Shown: positions 26,185 to 36,045, numbered from the stretch's first letter. The stretch: 64,000 nt of DNA from Arthrobacter sp. NtRootA1 (GCF_019976975.1 NZ_AP024630.1:1488001-1552000), one strand, 5' to 3'. Translations and numbers: made by a program. Notes: generated by a model from the letters alone, not told the origin.

Positions 26185-27846
26185 ATGACGAGCACTACCT
26201 CAGGACAGGCTGGATTCAGCCGTCGCGGCTTCCTTGGCCTCGCGGGCCTGGCCGTCACCGCCGTCGGCCTGTCTGCCTGCGGGGGTGGCGGAGCCGCGAA
26301 CGGCGGAGGAGCAGCTGCCTCCGCTTCGGTCAAGCTGCCCACCTACAAGGAATTCACAGGCGTGACTCCGGATCTTGCCGGTAACGCCAAAGGCCTGCAG
26401 GCCGGCTACTTCAAGCTGCCCACCGCTGTGCAGTCAGTGAAGACACCGCCGCTTAAGGGCAAGGTGACCGGTCTGACCGAAACCTTCGACACCATGAGTC
26501 CGGGGCTGAAGGACAACCCCTTCTGGCAACGCCTCAACACCAAGCTCGGCGGCGACCTCGAACTGCAGATCGCCGAGGACATCGGAGACGGCTATCCGGC
26601 CAAGTTCGCCACTGTCCTGGCCAGCAATGACCTGCCGGACATGATGTGGGTGCCGCCGAACCAGGGAATTCCCAATGTCGGCCCCATGCTCGAGGCGAAG
26701 TTCCAGGACCTGACGCCCTACCTCTCCGGTGACGCAGTGCTTGAGTACCCCAACCTCGCCGCGCTGAAGCCCGATTCCTGGAAGACCGCCGTCGTAAACG
26801 GCAAGATCTGGGGGGCGCCCATCCCGAGCACTCCGTTCGGTCAGGTGTACCTGGGCAACCATGATGTATGGGCCCAAGTAGGTGGTTTCGAGGCTGCGAG
26901 CGCGGACGAGTTCCTGGACAAGGCCAAGGAATTGACGCGTCCGGGTGATCAGAAGTATGCCCTTGAGCCCGCCTATATTAATGCTCTGCACATGGTCACC
27001 GAGTGGTTTGGTGCTCCGAACAGTTGGGCCGTCAATAAGGACCGTACCCTGACGCATTTATACGAAACGGACGAGTACATGGCCGGCGTTGAATTCACGG
27101 CCAAGATGTTCGCAGCGGGCGTTTTCTATCCGGACTCCAAGGCCACGGACATTCGTTCCCGCGTTGCCAATGGCAGCGTTGCGGCGCAGGTTGTGGTGGG
27201 TCCCCATGACCTCCGCAGCTACCGGGCACTGAACAAGACCGCCAAGTTCGACATCCTCATTCCGTTCAGCGCGGACGGCAAGGTCAAGCCAACGTACGAC
27301 ATGGGCTATGGAACGGTGGGTTTCACACCGTTCAAGAAGGCTGGGGAAGGCAAGGTCCGCGAACTTCTGGCCCTCATCAACTACCTGTCTGCACCGTTCG
27401 GCACCGTGGAGTACATGCAGAAGAACTTCGGCGAGCTCGGCCAGGACTACACCTTGGATGGCTCGGGCAACCCGGTGCGTACGGAGACTGGAACCACCAA
27501 TGCGCCTGGTTTGGTTTCGGCGTTGAACATCATGTCCAGCCCGGAAAACGTCATCTTCAATCCAGGATTCGACGACGACACCCGCTATGTCAGCCAACAG
27601 GAAGAAAGATTGCTGGAGCTCGCATGGCGCAACCCCACGAATGGTTCCTACTCAGATACGAACGCCAAGGTGGGGGCGAAGATCACCAAACAGCTCCGCG
27701 ACAAGGTAGTGGACATCATCACCGGACGGGCCAAGATCGATGAACTCAAGGACGCGGTCAAACGCTGGAAGAGCGAAGGTGGCGACAAGATGCGCGACGA
27801 ATACCAGGCCGCGTTGGATCCCGCCGCTCCGGTGTTCAGGAGCTAG
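26185..27846 (+). CDS. Sugar ABC transporter substrate-binding lipoprotein (LplA-like)
   Basis: 553-aa extracellular solute-binding protein family 1. The N-terminus has a twin-arginine signal (SRRGFLGLAGLAVTAVG) followed by lipobox LSAC, so it is predicted to be exported folded by Tat and anchored at Cys32. The length (about 550) is typical of LplA-type binding proteins for oligosaccharides, longer than the ~430 aa MalE type. GAAAGGG lies upstream of the ATG. Third gene of the transport operon; the ligand is unknown. Confidence 0.93.
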   Translation: MTSTTSGQAGFSRRGFLGLAGLAVTAVGLSACGGGGAANGGGAAASASVKLPTYKEFTGVTPDLAGNAKGLQAGYFKLPTAVQSVKTPPLKGKVTGLTETFDTMSPGLKDNPFWQRLNTKLGGDLELQIAEDIGDGYPAKFATVLASNDLPDMMWVPPNQGIPNVGPMLEAKFQDLTPYLSGDAVLEYPNLAALKPDSWKTAVVNGKIWGAPIPSTPFGQVYLGNHDVWAQVGGFEAASADEFLDKAKELTRPGDQKYALEPAYINALHMVTEWFGAPNSWAVNKDRTLTHLYETDEYMAGVEFTAKMFAAGVFYPDSKATDIRSRVANGSVAAQVVVGPHDLRSYRALNKTAKFDILIPFSADGKVKPTYDMGYGTVGFTPFKKAGEGKVRELLALINYLSAPFGTVEYMQKNFGELGQDYTLDGSGNPVRTETGTTNAPGLVSALNIMSSPENVIFNPGFDDDTRYVSQQEERLLELAWRNPTNGSYSDTNAKVGAKITKQLRDKVVDIITGRAKIDELKDAVKRWKSEGGDKMRDEYQAALDPAAPVFRS

Positions 27847-27901
27847 CCTCAAAAATAAGACGAAATCAGATATTAGACGGCATCACAAGCAGGGGGAAAT
27901 C

Positions 27902-28954
27902 ATGGCAAAAGCGAGTAACACGGGAGTCCGGCCCACCATCCGTATGGTGGCCGAACTCGCGGGTGTTTCCACGGCCACGGTTTCCTATGTGTTATCCGGT
28001 CGCCGGGGCGATGCGGGACCGGGAGTTTCGGACCCGACGGCGGAGAAGGTCAAGGCTGTTGCGGAGCGGCTTGGCTACCGCCCCAACCAGGCAGCCCGGG
28101 CTATCCGGACAGGGCGGACGAACACCGTCATCCTGTCTTTGACGATGCTGTCCGATCCTTGGTCGTTGTCCGTCATCGAGGCGGTGCAAAAGGCGGCTGC
28201 TCCCTTGGGAATTACGCCGATGATCCTCGGCGACGCCGACTGGGTGAAGGTCCTTGGCACTCATAGCGCCGATGCCGTCTTCGTGGATGCAGTCCGCGCC
28301 GGGCAACGCGATGCCTTGCGGAAGCTCGCGGAGCACGGGACCACGCTGGTGGTTTTCGACGAAGGGCTGGAACCCGAGGGCTTTGACGTCATCAGGTCAA
28401 TTGCGGGACCGGGTTGCCGCATGGCCGTGGAGCACCTCCTCCACGGCCATCGGAGGATCGCTTGCCTCACTCCGGCCACGGCTGCCGGTGCCTCTGGCGG
28501 CACCCGCTACCGGGCCTACTCAGAGGCCTTGATGGAAGCCGGCATTCCGGAAAACGAAGACTATGTGGGCCTCTTCGATGGCACGTCTGCCGGTGCATAT
28601 GCTGCCACAACACGGCTGCTCAGCCTGCCGGAACGGCCTACTGCCATCTACGCCACCACGGATTTCGCCGCCGTCGCAGCCATCAATGCGGCCCAACGGA
28701 TCGGGCTCGCCGTCGGTGAGGACGTGGACATCATCGGTGTGGGCAACACGGTGGAGGGGGAGCGGATGTCGCCGTCCCTCAGCACGGTGGGCCCCGTGGA
28801 TTTCTTCGGCAAGCTTGCCCGGCTTCTTTTGCAGCGGGCCACGTCGCCCACTACGCCTGACGCCAAGAGCGAGCCTGCGGTCCTGGACTTCCCGTGGCAC
28901 TTGTTCGTGCGTGAATCGGCACCCCACCGCAGCTCCGCAACCAGACTTTATTAA
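27902..28954 (+). CDS. LacI family transcriptional regulator
   Basis: 350 aa. ATG 27902 follows AGGGGGA; the longer in-frame start lies inside the binding-protein gene. N-terminal HTH RMVAELAGVSTATVSYVLSG, hinge helix YRPNQAARAIRTGRTN, then a periplasmic-binding-protein-like effector domain (about 65-335) with TDFAAVAAINAAQRIGLAVG and DVDIIGVGN. It probably controls its own operon through the palindrome at 24051-24069, with a sugar as inducer. Confidence 0.93.
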   Translation: MAKASNTGVRPTIRMVAELAGVSTATVSYVLSGRRGDAGPGVSDPTAEKVKAVAERLGYRPNQAARAIRTGRTNTVILSLTMLSDPWSLSVIEAVQKAAAPLGITPMILGDADWVKVLGTHSADAVFVDAVRAGQRDALRKLAEHGTTLVVFDEGLEPEGFDVIRSIAGPGCRMAVEHLLHGHRRIACLTPATAAGASGGTRYRAYSEALMEAGIPENEDYVGLFDGTSAGAYAATTRLLSLPERPTAIYATTDFAAVAAINAAQRIGLAVGEDVDIIGVGNTVEGERMSPSLSTVGPVDFFGKLARLLLQRATSPTTPDAKSEPAVLDFPWHLFVRESAPHRSSATRLY

Positions 28955-28982
28955 ACGAACCAGCAGAAGGAAATTGCACCTC

Positions 28983-30167
28983 ATGGAAAAGGATTTGAAG
29001 GTCGGCATCGTGGGTTTCGGTCTGCGCTCCGGGTTGTGGAGGCACGCCCATAAGCCGGGCCAGGGCTCTGAAGTCACCATCGTCTGTGACGTGAGCGAGA
29101 GGGGACGGGCGGACGCCGCGGCGAGCATTCCGTCAGCCCGCATAACGGACGATCTTGAGGAATTGCTCGCCAGCGGCCTTGACGCAGTCCTGGTGTTAAC
29201 CCCCGATAACCAGCATGCCGCCGTCGCAGTCCGTACGCTCAAGGCCGGCATTGCGACCTTCTGCGAAAAGCCGCTGGATATCACCGTGGAGGCAGCGGAC
29301 CTGATCCTGAAGACGGCGTACGAGACTGGAACGCGCTTGTATGTTGGGCACAACATGCGGCACATGCCGGTTGTAGTACAGATGCGCCAAATCATTCAGG
29401 AGGGCACGATCGGTGAGGTCAAGGCCATCTGGTGCCGGCACTTTGTTGGCGATGGTGGGGACTACTACTTCAAGGACTGGCATGCCCAGCGCGCCAATGT
29501 CACCTCGTTGCTCCTCCAAAAGGGTGCGCATGACATCGATGTGATCCACTGGCTTGCCGGCGCGTACACCAAGCGGGTTGCCGCCGTCGGCGATCTTGCC
29601 GTCTACGGTAACGTCACCAACCGCGGCAATAACGCCGGCAAGCGCATGGGCGAATGGTTCTCGGTGGACAACTGGCCCCCCACGGAGCAGAAAGACCTGG
29701 CCGAGGTGATCGACGTCGAGGACATTTCCATGATGAACATGGTCCTGGACAACGGCGTCCTTGCTTCATACCAGCAGTGCCACTTCACTCCCGATTACTG
29801 GCGCAACTACACGATCATCGGCACCAAGGGCAGAATCGAGAACTTCGGCGACGGCCCCGGGAACACCATCAACGTCTGGACCAGCCGCACTTCCGGCTAC
29901 GCGGCACCGGACGAGGTGCATACCATCCAGGACGGTGACGGAGGCCATGGGGGCGCAGACCCGCGCCTGATCGAGGAATTCCTGCGCTTCGCCGCCCAGG
30001 GTGGCCCGACGCAAACCAGCCCGGTGGCTGCACGGCAGGCAGTGGTGGCCGGTATCCTCGCCGCCGAATCGCTGCGCGGCGACGGGTGTGCGCGGGACGT
30101 CCCTGCCCTGCCCGACGGGCTCGTGGCATACTTCGACGCCGGTCAACCCGCCCTGATCCGGGATTAG
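28983..30167 (+). CDS. Gfo/Idh/MocA family oxidoreductase
   Basis: 394-aa NAD(P)-dependent sugar or inositol dehydrogenase family. ATG 28983 follows AGAAGGAAATTGC; an upstream in-frame extension is an artefact overlapping lacI. Rossmann fold VGIVGFGLRSG at the N-terminus, the family motif FCEKPLDITVEAA (Lys-Pro of the EKP signature), and the catalytic region GAHDIDVIHWLAG with the conserved Asp/His. Last gene of the ABC operon, so it probably oxidises the imported sugar. Its stop overlaps that of the convergent LysR gene. Confidence 0.9.
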   Translation: MEKDLKVGIVGFGLRSGLWRHAHKPGQGSEVTIVCDVSERGRADAAASIPSARITDDLEELLASGLDAVLVLTPDNQHAAVAVRTLKAGIATFCEKPLDITVEAADLILKTAYETGTRLYVGHNMRHMPVVVQMRQIIQEGTIGEVKAIWCRHFVGDGGDYYFKDWHAQRANVTSLLLQKGAHDIDVIHWLAGAYTKRVAAVGDLAVYGNVTNRGNNAGKRMGEWFSVDNWPPTEQKDLAEVIDVEDISMMNMVLDNGVLASYQQCHFTPDYWRNYTIIGTKGRIENFGDGPGNTINVWTSRTSGYAAPDEVHTIQDGDGGHGGADPRLIEEFLRFAAQGGPTQTSPVAARQAVVAGILAAESLRGDGCARDVPALPDGLVAYFDAGQPALIRD

Positions 30168-31090
30168 GCCCTGCTGGATAGCTCGATAAGCTCGGTCATG
30201 ACGGTTTGAAGTGACTCGCAAACCGTCATGACCGATTTCCGTTTCAACGTTTCCGGGCGGGCGAGGATGTCGATCTTTCGAACCGAGTTCACTCCGGAAA
30301 GGGGCCGCAGCACTACGCCCGCGTCCAGGACGCGCCGTGCCGTGAACCGTGGCAGTAGTCCGATCGCGCCGCCCGCCGCCACTAGCGCGGCAACGGTTGA
30401 GTAGTCGTTGATCCGGTGCAGCACTTCGGCAGGCCGTCCGCTCACGGCAACGACGGCGGCGAGCACGTCCGCGGGGGAGTAGCCGTCGCGGCTGGTCACC
30501 CAGGTTTCGCCCACGACGTCGGACGGCTTCAGTTCGCGCCGGGAGGCCAGTGGGTGATCCGCGGGTAGGGCGACGTCCAGGGGTTCGTCCGCCAGTGGGA
30601 CCACGGCCACTTTGTCTTCGGGCCACGGCGGGCTGTTATCCATCCTGTGTGCCAGGACGAGGTCGTAGCGGGCAACCAAACCCGGGAAATCTTCCTGGGC
30701 CACATCCTCATCCGAGAGTCGAAGCCTTGGCGACTTTCCGCCGTCGGACGCCAACAGCGCAGCCAACGGTGCAAACAGCGCCTGCCCCGCACTGTGGAAG
30801 GCGCTGACGCTCACAGGCGCATCGGGAGCGTCGTGAAAGGCACCGATCGCTGCGCGCGCATCCGCCATGGCGTTCACGACGGCGGCCCCGGCTTCGGCGA
30901 GCACCTTACCGGCGTCGGTCAGCACCAGGGCGCGGCCTTCCTTGCGTGTCAGCGGGACGTCCACCGATTTCTGCAGGAGCGCGAGCTGTTGCGAAACGGC
31001 CGATGGGGTGACCATGAGAGTCTCGGCCACAGCTTTGACACTCCCGAGGTCACCGAGTTCACGGAGCATCTGCAACTGGTGGATTTCCAT
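30164..31090 (-). CDS. LysR family transcriptional regulator
   Basis: 308 aa. N-terminal winged HTH MEIHQLQMLRELGDLGSVKAV...SAVSQQLALLQ (1-60), linker helix and effector-binding domain (about 90-300). Divergent from tdh-kbl with 106 bp between start codons, the standard arrangement for a LysR activator of the neighbouring operon. Possible targets are the direct repeats CTAAATCGTT in the gap. The effector is unknown; threonine or a product of its breakdown is a reasonable guess. Confidence 0.9.
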   Translation of the reverse strand: MEIHQLQMLRELGDLGSVKAVAETLMVTPSAVSQQLALLQKSVDVPLTRKEGRALVLTDAGKVLAEAGAAVVNAMADARAAIGAFHDAPDAPVSVSAFHSAGQALFAPLAALLASDGGKSPRLRLSDEDVAQEDFPGLVARYDLVLAHRMDNSPPWPEDKVAVVPLADEPLDVALPADHPLASRRELKPSDVVGETWVTSRDGYSPADVLAAVVAVSGRPAEVLHRINDYSTVAALVAAGGAIGLLPRFTARRVLDAGVVLRPLSGVNSVRKIDILARPETLKRKSVMTVCESLQTVMTELIELSSRA

Positions 31091-31099
31091 TAGTAAATC

Positions 31100-31141
31100 C
31101 TAAATCGTTGATTGAGAAGAATCTAGTTGTGCTAAATCGTT
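31100..31141. promoter_or_regulatory. Direct repeats in the LysR/tdh intergenic region
   Basis: CTAAATCGTT occurs at 31100-31109 and exactly again at 31132-31141, 32 bp apart (about three helical turns). The pair fills the 106-bp gap between divergent genes and is the best candidate for the LysR regulator sites. The second copy lies 55 nt before the tdh start. Confidence 0.5.
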
Positions 31142-31196
31142 AGCGGCGCTGTAATGGAGTCAGCAGCAGCGAAGCAGCCCAGCAGTGAGGAATCCC

Positions 31197-32243
31197 ATGA
31201 AGGCTCTCTACAAATCCGGACCCCACGCAGGGTTCGAACTCGTTGACCGTCCCGAGCCCGAGGCGGGACCCAGCGACGTCAAGATCCGTGTCATGACCAC
31301 GGGCATCTGCGGTACCGACCTCCACATCCAGAGCTGGGATGCCTGGGCCCAAAGCATCATCGAAACGCCACTCATTGCGGGCCACGAGTTCTACGGTGAA
31401 GTGGTGGAAGTCGGCGAGGATGTCCGTGACGTCAAAGTGGGAGACCGGGTCTCCGGCGAAGGTCACGTGGTCTGCGGAATCTGCCGCAACTGCCGTGCAG
31501 GACGCCGCCAGATGTGCATCCACACCGTATCCGTTGGAGTGCAGCGCGATGGCGCGTTCGCCGAATATGTGGTTATTCCGGAGACCAACGTCTGGGTCCA
31601 CCACGACGAATCCGTGACGCCGGAACTTGGCGCCATCTTCGATCCCTTCGGCAACGCTGTCCACACAGCCCTCAGCTTCCCCTTGGTGGGCGAAGACGTC
31701 CTCATCACCGGCGCAGGACCCATCGGGCTGATGGCCATTGCCGTCGCCCGCCACGCCGGCGCCCGCAAGATCGCCATCACTGACGTATCCGCTCCGCGGC
31801 TGGAACTGGCCCGTCAAATGGGCGTTGACCTCGCCGTCGACGTTTCCAAAATGCGCGTCCGCGACGCACAGCGGGAGCTGGGTATGCGCGAAGGATTCGA
31901 TATCGGCCTGGAAATGTCCGGACACCCCACGGCGCTGCCTGAGATGATCGACAACATGAACCACGGCGGGCGGATCGCCATGCTGGGACTTCCCAGCCAG
32001 TCCATCGATATCGACTGGGGCAAGGTGGTCACCCACATGCTCACGCTCAAGGGCATTTATGGCCGCGAAATGTTCGAGACGTGGTACGCGATGAGCGCCA
32101 TGCTTTCTTCCAACCCCGTGTTGCACCGGAACATCTCCGCAGTGGTCACCGACAAGCTGTCTGCGGCCGACTGGGAGAAGGGCTTCGAGATCGCCCGCGC
32201 CGGAACCGGCGGCAAAGTAGTCCTCGACTGGACCGAACTGTAA
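31197..32243 (+). CDS. tdh: L-threonine 3-dehydrogenase
   Basis: 348-aa zinc-dependent medium-chain dehydrogenase converting L-threonine to 2-amino-3-ketobutyrate with NAD+. ATG 31197 has GTGAGGAA upstream; an in-frame GTG at 31185 is less likely. Catalytic zinc ligands lie in GICGTDLH and GHEF; the structural zinc Cys4 is [15 protein letters not shown]. The nucleotide-binding loop is GAGPIG. The kbl gene follows 44 nt later, which strongly supports the threonine assignment over other alcohol dehydrogenases. Confidence 0.95.
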   Translation: MKALYKSGPHAGFELVDRPEPEAGPSDVKIRVMTTGICGTDLHIQSWDAWAQSIIETPLIAGHEFYGEVVEVGEDVRDVKVGDRVSGEGHVVCGICRNCRAGRRQMCIHTVSVGVQRDGAFAEYVVIPETNVWVHHDESVTPELGAIFDPFGNAVHTALSFPLVGEDVLITGAGPIGLMAIAVARHAGARKIAITDVSAPRLELARQMGVDLAVDVSKMRVRDAQRELGMREGFDIGLEMSGHPTALPEMIDNMNHGGRIAMLGLPSQSIDIDWGKVVTHMLTLKGIYGREMFETWYAMSAMLSSNPVLHRNISAVVTDKLSAADWEKGFEIARAGTGGKVVLDWTEL

Positions 32244-32287
32244 CCCCGCCGCCACCGAACCATTCCCGACGTATTCAGGAGCACACC

Positions 32288-33481
32288 ATGTACTCAGCCA
32301 TCAAAGACCAACTCCAAGGCGAACTCGACGAGATCCGCGGCGCCGGCCTCTTCAAGACCGAACGCCACATCGATTCCCCCCAGGCCAGCCACATCGCCGC
32401 AGGCCAGCTCGGCCAGCCAGCCAACAACGTGCTGAACTTCTGCGCCAACAACTACCTTGGCCTCGCCGACCACCCGGACATCATTGCCGCAGCCAAGTCC
32501 GCGATGGACGAGCGCGGCTTTGGCATGGCTTCTGTGCGCTTCATTTGCGGCACCCAGGATCTTCACCTGGAACTCGAGGCGCGTGTCTCGGCCTTTTTGG
32601 GCACTGAGGACACCATCCTGTTCTCCAGCTGCTTCGACGCCAACGGCGGCGTGTTCGAGTCCCTCTTCGGCCCTGAAGACGCCATCATCTCGGACTCCCT
32701 CAACCACGCATCCATCATCGACGGCATCCGCCTGAGCAAGGCCAAGCGCTTCCGCTATGCCAACCAGGACATGGCTGACCTTGAGGCCAAGCTGGTTGAG
32801 GCCGAGGGATCCCGCCGCAAGATCATCGTCACGGACGGTGTGTTCTCCATGGACGGATACCTCGCGCCGCTGGAAGCCATCTGCGATCTCGCCGAGAAAC
32901 ACGACGCCCTTGTGATGGTTGACGATTCCCACGCTGTCGGTTTTATGGGACCCACCGGTGCCGGTACCCCTGAGCACGCCGGAGTTTCTGACCGCGTGGA
33001 CATCTACACGGGCACGTTCGGCAAGGCCCTGGGTGGCGCCTCCGGCGGCTACGTTTCAGGCCGCGGCGAAATCGTCGCGATGCTGCGCCAGAAGGCCCGC
33101 CCATACCTCTTCTCCAACTCCCTGGCGCCTGCCATCGTGGCCGCTACCATCAAGGCGATCGAGCTCGTCCAGGAATCCGGCGAGCTCCGCACCCGCCTCT
33201 TCGAGAACGCAGCCCTGTTCCGCCGCCGCATGAGCGAGGAAGGCTTCGAGCTCCTTGAGGGTGAGCACGCCATCATTCCCGTGATGTTCGGTGACGCCGT
33301 GGTCGCGGCCAAGGTTGCTGACGAGATGCTCGGCCACGGCGTGTTTGTCACGGCCTTCAGCTACCCCGTGGTGCCGAAGGGAGCAGCCCGCATCCGCGTC
33401 CAGCTTTCAGCCGCGCACAGCAGCGATGACGTCGAAGCTTGCGTTCAGGCGTTCGTGAAGAGCCGCGCAGCGGTCGCCTAA
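32288..33481 (+). CDS. kbl: Glycine C-acetyltransferase (2-amino-3-ketobutyrate CoA ligase)
   Basis: 397-aa PLP enzyme of the alpha-oxoamine synthase family. With CoA it splits the Tdh product into glycine and acetyl-CoA. ATG 32288 has AGGAGCACACC upstream; the longer frame lies in tdh. Motifs: [35 protein letters not shown] and the PLP-lysine in [14 protein letters not shown]. It forms the tdh-kbl operon. Alternatives in the family (KBL versus BioF) are settled by the tdh neighbour. Confidence 0.96.
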   Translation: MYSAIKDQLQGELDEIRGAGLFKTERHIDSPQASHIAAGQLGQPANNVLNFCANNYLGLADHPDIIAAAKSAMDERGFGMASVRFICGTQDLHLELEARVSAFLGTEDTILFSSCFDANGGVFESLFGPEDAIISDSLNHASIIDGIRLSKAKRFRYANQDMADLEAKLVEAEGSRRKIIVTDGVFSMDGYLAPLEAICDLAEKHDALVMVDDSHAVGFMGPTGAGTPEHAGVSDRVDIYTGTFGKALGGASGGYVSGRGEIVAMLRQKARPYLFSNSLAPAIVAATIKAIELVQESGELRTRLFENAALFRRRMSEEGFELLEGEHAIIPVMFGDAVVAAKVADEMLGHGVFVTAFSYPVVPKGAARIRVQLSAAHSSDDVEACVQAFVKSRAAVA

Positions 33482-33487
33482 CCGTCC

Positions 33488-33619
33488 CCGATCTTCTCTC
33501 ACATCCTGCGGCTTTTCACCGGACGTTCTCTCACTTTCTTGACGCAAGGGAGAGATGATCGGGCCGTTGGGGGTTGGATGTGAGAGAAGATCGGGCCGTT
33601 GGGGGTTGGATGTGAGAGA
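33488..33619. repeat. Intergenic repeat cluster (GTGAGAGA family)
   Basis: Two adjacent 31-bp direct repeats beginning GATCGGGCCGTTGGGGGTTG occupy 33557-33587 and 33589-33619. The junction sequence 33576-33594 is the exact reverse complement of 33488-33506 (19 bp), and a further TTCTCTCAC lies near 33526. The core GTGAGAGA therefore appears four times, twice on each strand, between kbl and the oxidoreductase gene. It can fold as a large hairpin and may end the kbl transcript. Confidence 0.85.
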
Positions 33620-33663
33620 GCATCGATCTGTGCACCCCTCGTGCCTTCTGACAGGATGGAGCC

Positions 33664-34761
33664 ATGGCTTCGAATTATGACGTGGTAATCGTTGGCGGCG
33701 GCATTGCGGGGCTTTCCCTGGCGTCCGCGCTCGCAGGGAAGTGCACGGTGGCACTGGTAGAGGCCGAGCAATCGTTGGCCTTCCACACCTCCTCGCGCTC
33801 AGCCCGCCAGTTGATTCCGAGTTACGGGCCGCCCGTGGTGCAGGAACTCACCGTCCGAACCTTGGAAATGATGAGGGCGCGCGACGCTGAACTTCCTGAG
33901 CCGGTCCTTACACCGCGCGGCTTCATGCTGGTTGGCGATGAGGAAACAGTCCGGGCAGAGGCCAGCGGCAACATGCAGACAATCACCCACGCAGAAGCCA
34001 TGCAGCTCTGCCCGGTCCTGAAGCCGGAGTCGTTCACGGCGGCAGGGTTGGATAATGGCTCGTTTGGTTGCAACGCACCTGCCTTGTTGGAAGATCACCG
34101 GATTAGGGCCGAGGCCGCAGGAGCCGACATCATCACCGGTGCGCGTGTCCACTCCGCCCAGCGCCTCGGAAGCGGCTGGCAGGTGGGTGCCGGAACGGAA
34201 GGTTTCCAGTCCGCCGTCGTGGTTAACGCCGCGGGCGCGTGGGCGGATGAGTTGGCCGTCATCAGCGGCGTGGAGAAGCTCGGACTGCAGCCGTATCGCC
34301 GGACTGCGGCGATTGTGAACGTCGAGCAATCGCTGACGCGGCAAACGCCCATGGTGGCTGCGGCCGACCACTCGTTCTACTTCCGCGCCGAGGGCGACCA
34401 AGTGCTCATCTCTCCGTCGGAAACAGTGCCCAGCGGGGCAGAAGACGCCAAACCGTATGCCGGCGATGTGGACAAACTGATCAGCAGGCTCAACTCCCTA
34501 ACATCCTTGGGCATCCGTTCAGTGGACCGGGCGTGGACGGGGTTGCGCACAGAAGCTGCGGACGGAATCCCGGTGGTTGGTTTCGACGCCGAAGCGAAGG
34601 GCTTCTTCTGGCTGGCCGGACAGGGCGGCTACGGATTCCAGACGTCCTCGGCCATTGCCGAACTTGCCGCAGACCTCATCCTGGGGAATGTAGAGGCGGA
34701 CAGTCCGGAATCCCGGACAGCTGAGCAGCTTGCAGCCGTTCGTTGGTCCATCCGGCGCTGA
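33664..34761 (+). CDS. FAD-dependent oxidoreductase (DAO family)
   Basis: 365-aa amine/amino-acid oxidoreductase of the D-amino acid oxidase/glycine oxidase fold. FAD-binding dinucleotide motif DVVIVGGGIAGLSLASAL at the N-terminus. A SSRSARQLIPSYGPP segment carries FAD contacts, with VVNAAGAWADELA in the middle and GFFWLAGQGGYGFQTSSAI at the C-terminus, as in the family. CAGGAT ends 6 nt before the ATG (leaderless). It follows the threonine-to-glycine genes and precedes hutI. The substrate is unknown; a secondary amine or amino acid is likely. Confidence 0.87.
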   Translation: MASNYDVVIVGGGIAGLSLASALAGKCTVALVEAEQSLAFHTSSRSARQLIPSYGPPVVQELTVRTLEMMRARDAELPEPVLTPRGFMLVGDEETVRAEASGNMQTITHAEAMQLCPVLKPESFTAAGLDNGSFGCNAPALLEDHRIRAEAAGADIITGARVHSAQRLGSGWQVGAGTEGFQSAVVVNAAGAWADELAVISGVEKLGLQPYRRTAAIVNVEQSLTRQTPMVAAADHSFYFRAEGDQVLISPSETVPSGAEDAKPYAGDVDKLISRLNSLTSLGIRSVDRAWTGLRTEAADGIPVVGFDAEAKGFFWLAGQGGYGFQTSSAIAELAADLILGNVEADSPESRTAEQLAAVRWSIRR

Positions 34762-34772
34762 ACAATAGGGAC

Positions 34773-36011
34773 ATGAGCGGAATCACCAGTCCAGGACAAA
34801 ACAGCACTCTCATCACCAACATCGGCGAGCTGATGACCCAGGACCTGGAGCATCGTGTCCTCAAGGACGCCGCGATCGTGTTCGAAGGCGAGCGCATTGC
34901 CTGGATCGGGTCCAGCAACGACGCTCCCGTGGCCGATACAAAGATCGACGCCGAGGGCCGCGCCGTCCTTCCTGGCTGGGTCGACTCGCACTCCCACCTC
35001 GTTTTCGCCGGAGACCGCACAGCCGAGTTTGAGGCCCGGATGGCCGGGCAGAGCTACAGCGCTGGCGGGATTGCCGTCACCACTGGTGCCACGCGAAGCG
35101 TGAGTGACGATGAACTGACGAGGCTGGTGAGGGATCGCGTCACTGAAGCCGTCTCGCAGGGAACTACCTACCTTGAGAGCAAAACCGGCTACGGCTTGGA
35201 CGTGGAGAACGAGGCCCGCAGTGCACGCATCGCCGCTGCCCTGGTGGACGAGGTCACCTACCTCGGCGCGCACCTAGTGCCGGCCGGGTCCGATCCGGAG
35301 GAGTACACGGACCTGGTCTGCGGTGAAATGCTCGACGCCGTTCTGCCCCACGTGCGCTGGGCGGACGTGTTCTGCGAGCGCGGTGCCTTCACGGAAGAGC
35401 AGTCGCGCCGGGTCTTGACGGCTGCCCGGGATGCCGGGCTGGGACTGCGCGTGCATGGCAACCAGCTGGGCGAGGGGCCAGGCGTTGCGTTGGCCGTGGA
35501 GTTCGCGGCCGCCAGCGTGGACCACGTGAACTATCTGTCGGAGAAGGACATTGACGCGCTCGCGGGAACCTGGGCGGGCTGGGACCCGGCTACGGGCAGG
35601 GGCGTCCGTGGAACCGTGGCAACCTGCCTGCCTGCCTGTGACTTGTCCACTCGACAGCCGCTCGCGCCGGGCCGGGAGCTGATCGATGCCGGCGTCCAGA
35701 TCGCCCTGGCCGCCAACTGCAACCCCGGTACGTCGTACACGAGTTCCATCGCATTCTGCGTGACCACGGCGGTCCTTCAGATGCACCTCAGCGTCCACGA
35801 GGCGGTTCGGGCGGCGACGTACGGCGGCGCTCTGGCGTTGGGCCGGGAGTCCGGGAACGACGTCGACGGCGAACGCGCGGTGGGTTCGCTCGCCGTCGGT
35901 CATCGCGCGGACCTTCACATGCTGAAGGCGCCCTCGGCCACGCACTTGGCGTACCGGCCTGGGATTCCTCTGACGCATTCGGTGTGGAGGGCAGGCGTGC
36001 GCGCCGTCTAG
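34773..36011 (+). CDS. hutI: Imidazolonepropionase
   Basis: 413-aa amidohydrolase of histidine degradation, opening 4-imidazolone-5-propionate to N-formimino-glutamate. I use ATG 34773 (AACAAT ends 6 nt upstream); an in-frame start 30 nt earlier overlaps the oxidoreductase gene. Metal motif DSHSHLVFAGDR, the HutI-specific QSYSAGGIAVT, YLESKTGYGLD, GLRVHGNQLGEGPG and NPGTSYTSSI. The rest of the hut pathway (hutH, hutU, formiminoglutamase) is not in this window. Confidence 0.93.
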   Translation: MSGITSPGQNSTLITNIGELMTQDLEHRVLKDAAIVFEGERIAWIGSSNDAPVADTKIDAEGRAVLPGWVDSHSHLVFAGDRTAEFEARMAGQSYSAGGIAVTTGATRSVSDDELTRLVRDRVTEAVSQGTTYLESKTGYGLDVENEARSARIAAALVDEVTYLGAHLVPAGSDPEEYTDLVCGEMLDAVLPHVRWADVFCERGAFTEEQSRRVLTAARDAGLGLRVHGNQLGEGPGVALAVEFAAASVDHVNYLSEKDIDALAGTWAGWDPATGRGVRGTVATCLPACDLSTRQPLAPGRELIDAGVQIALAANCNPGTSYTSSIAFCVTTAVLQMHLSVHEAVRAATYGGALALGRESGNDVDGERAVGSLAVGHRADLHMLKAPSATHLAYRPGIPLTHSVWRAGVRAV

Positions 36012-36045
36012 AGACAGGTTGAAAATAGCTGACAGACTGGGGGAC

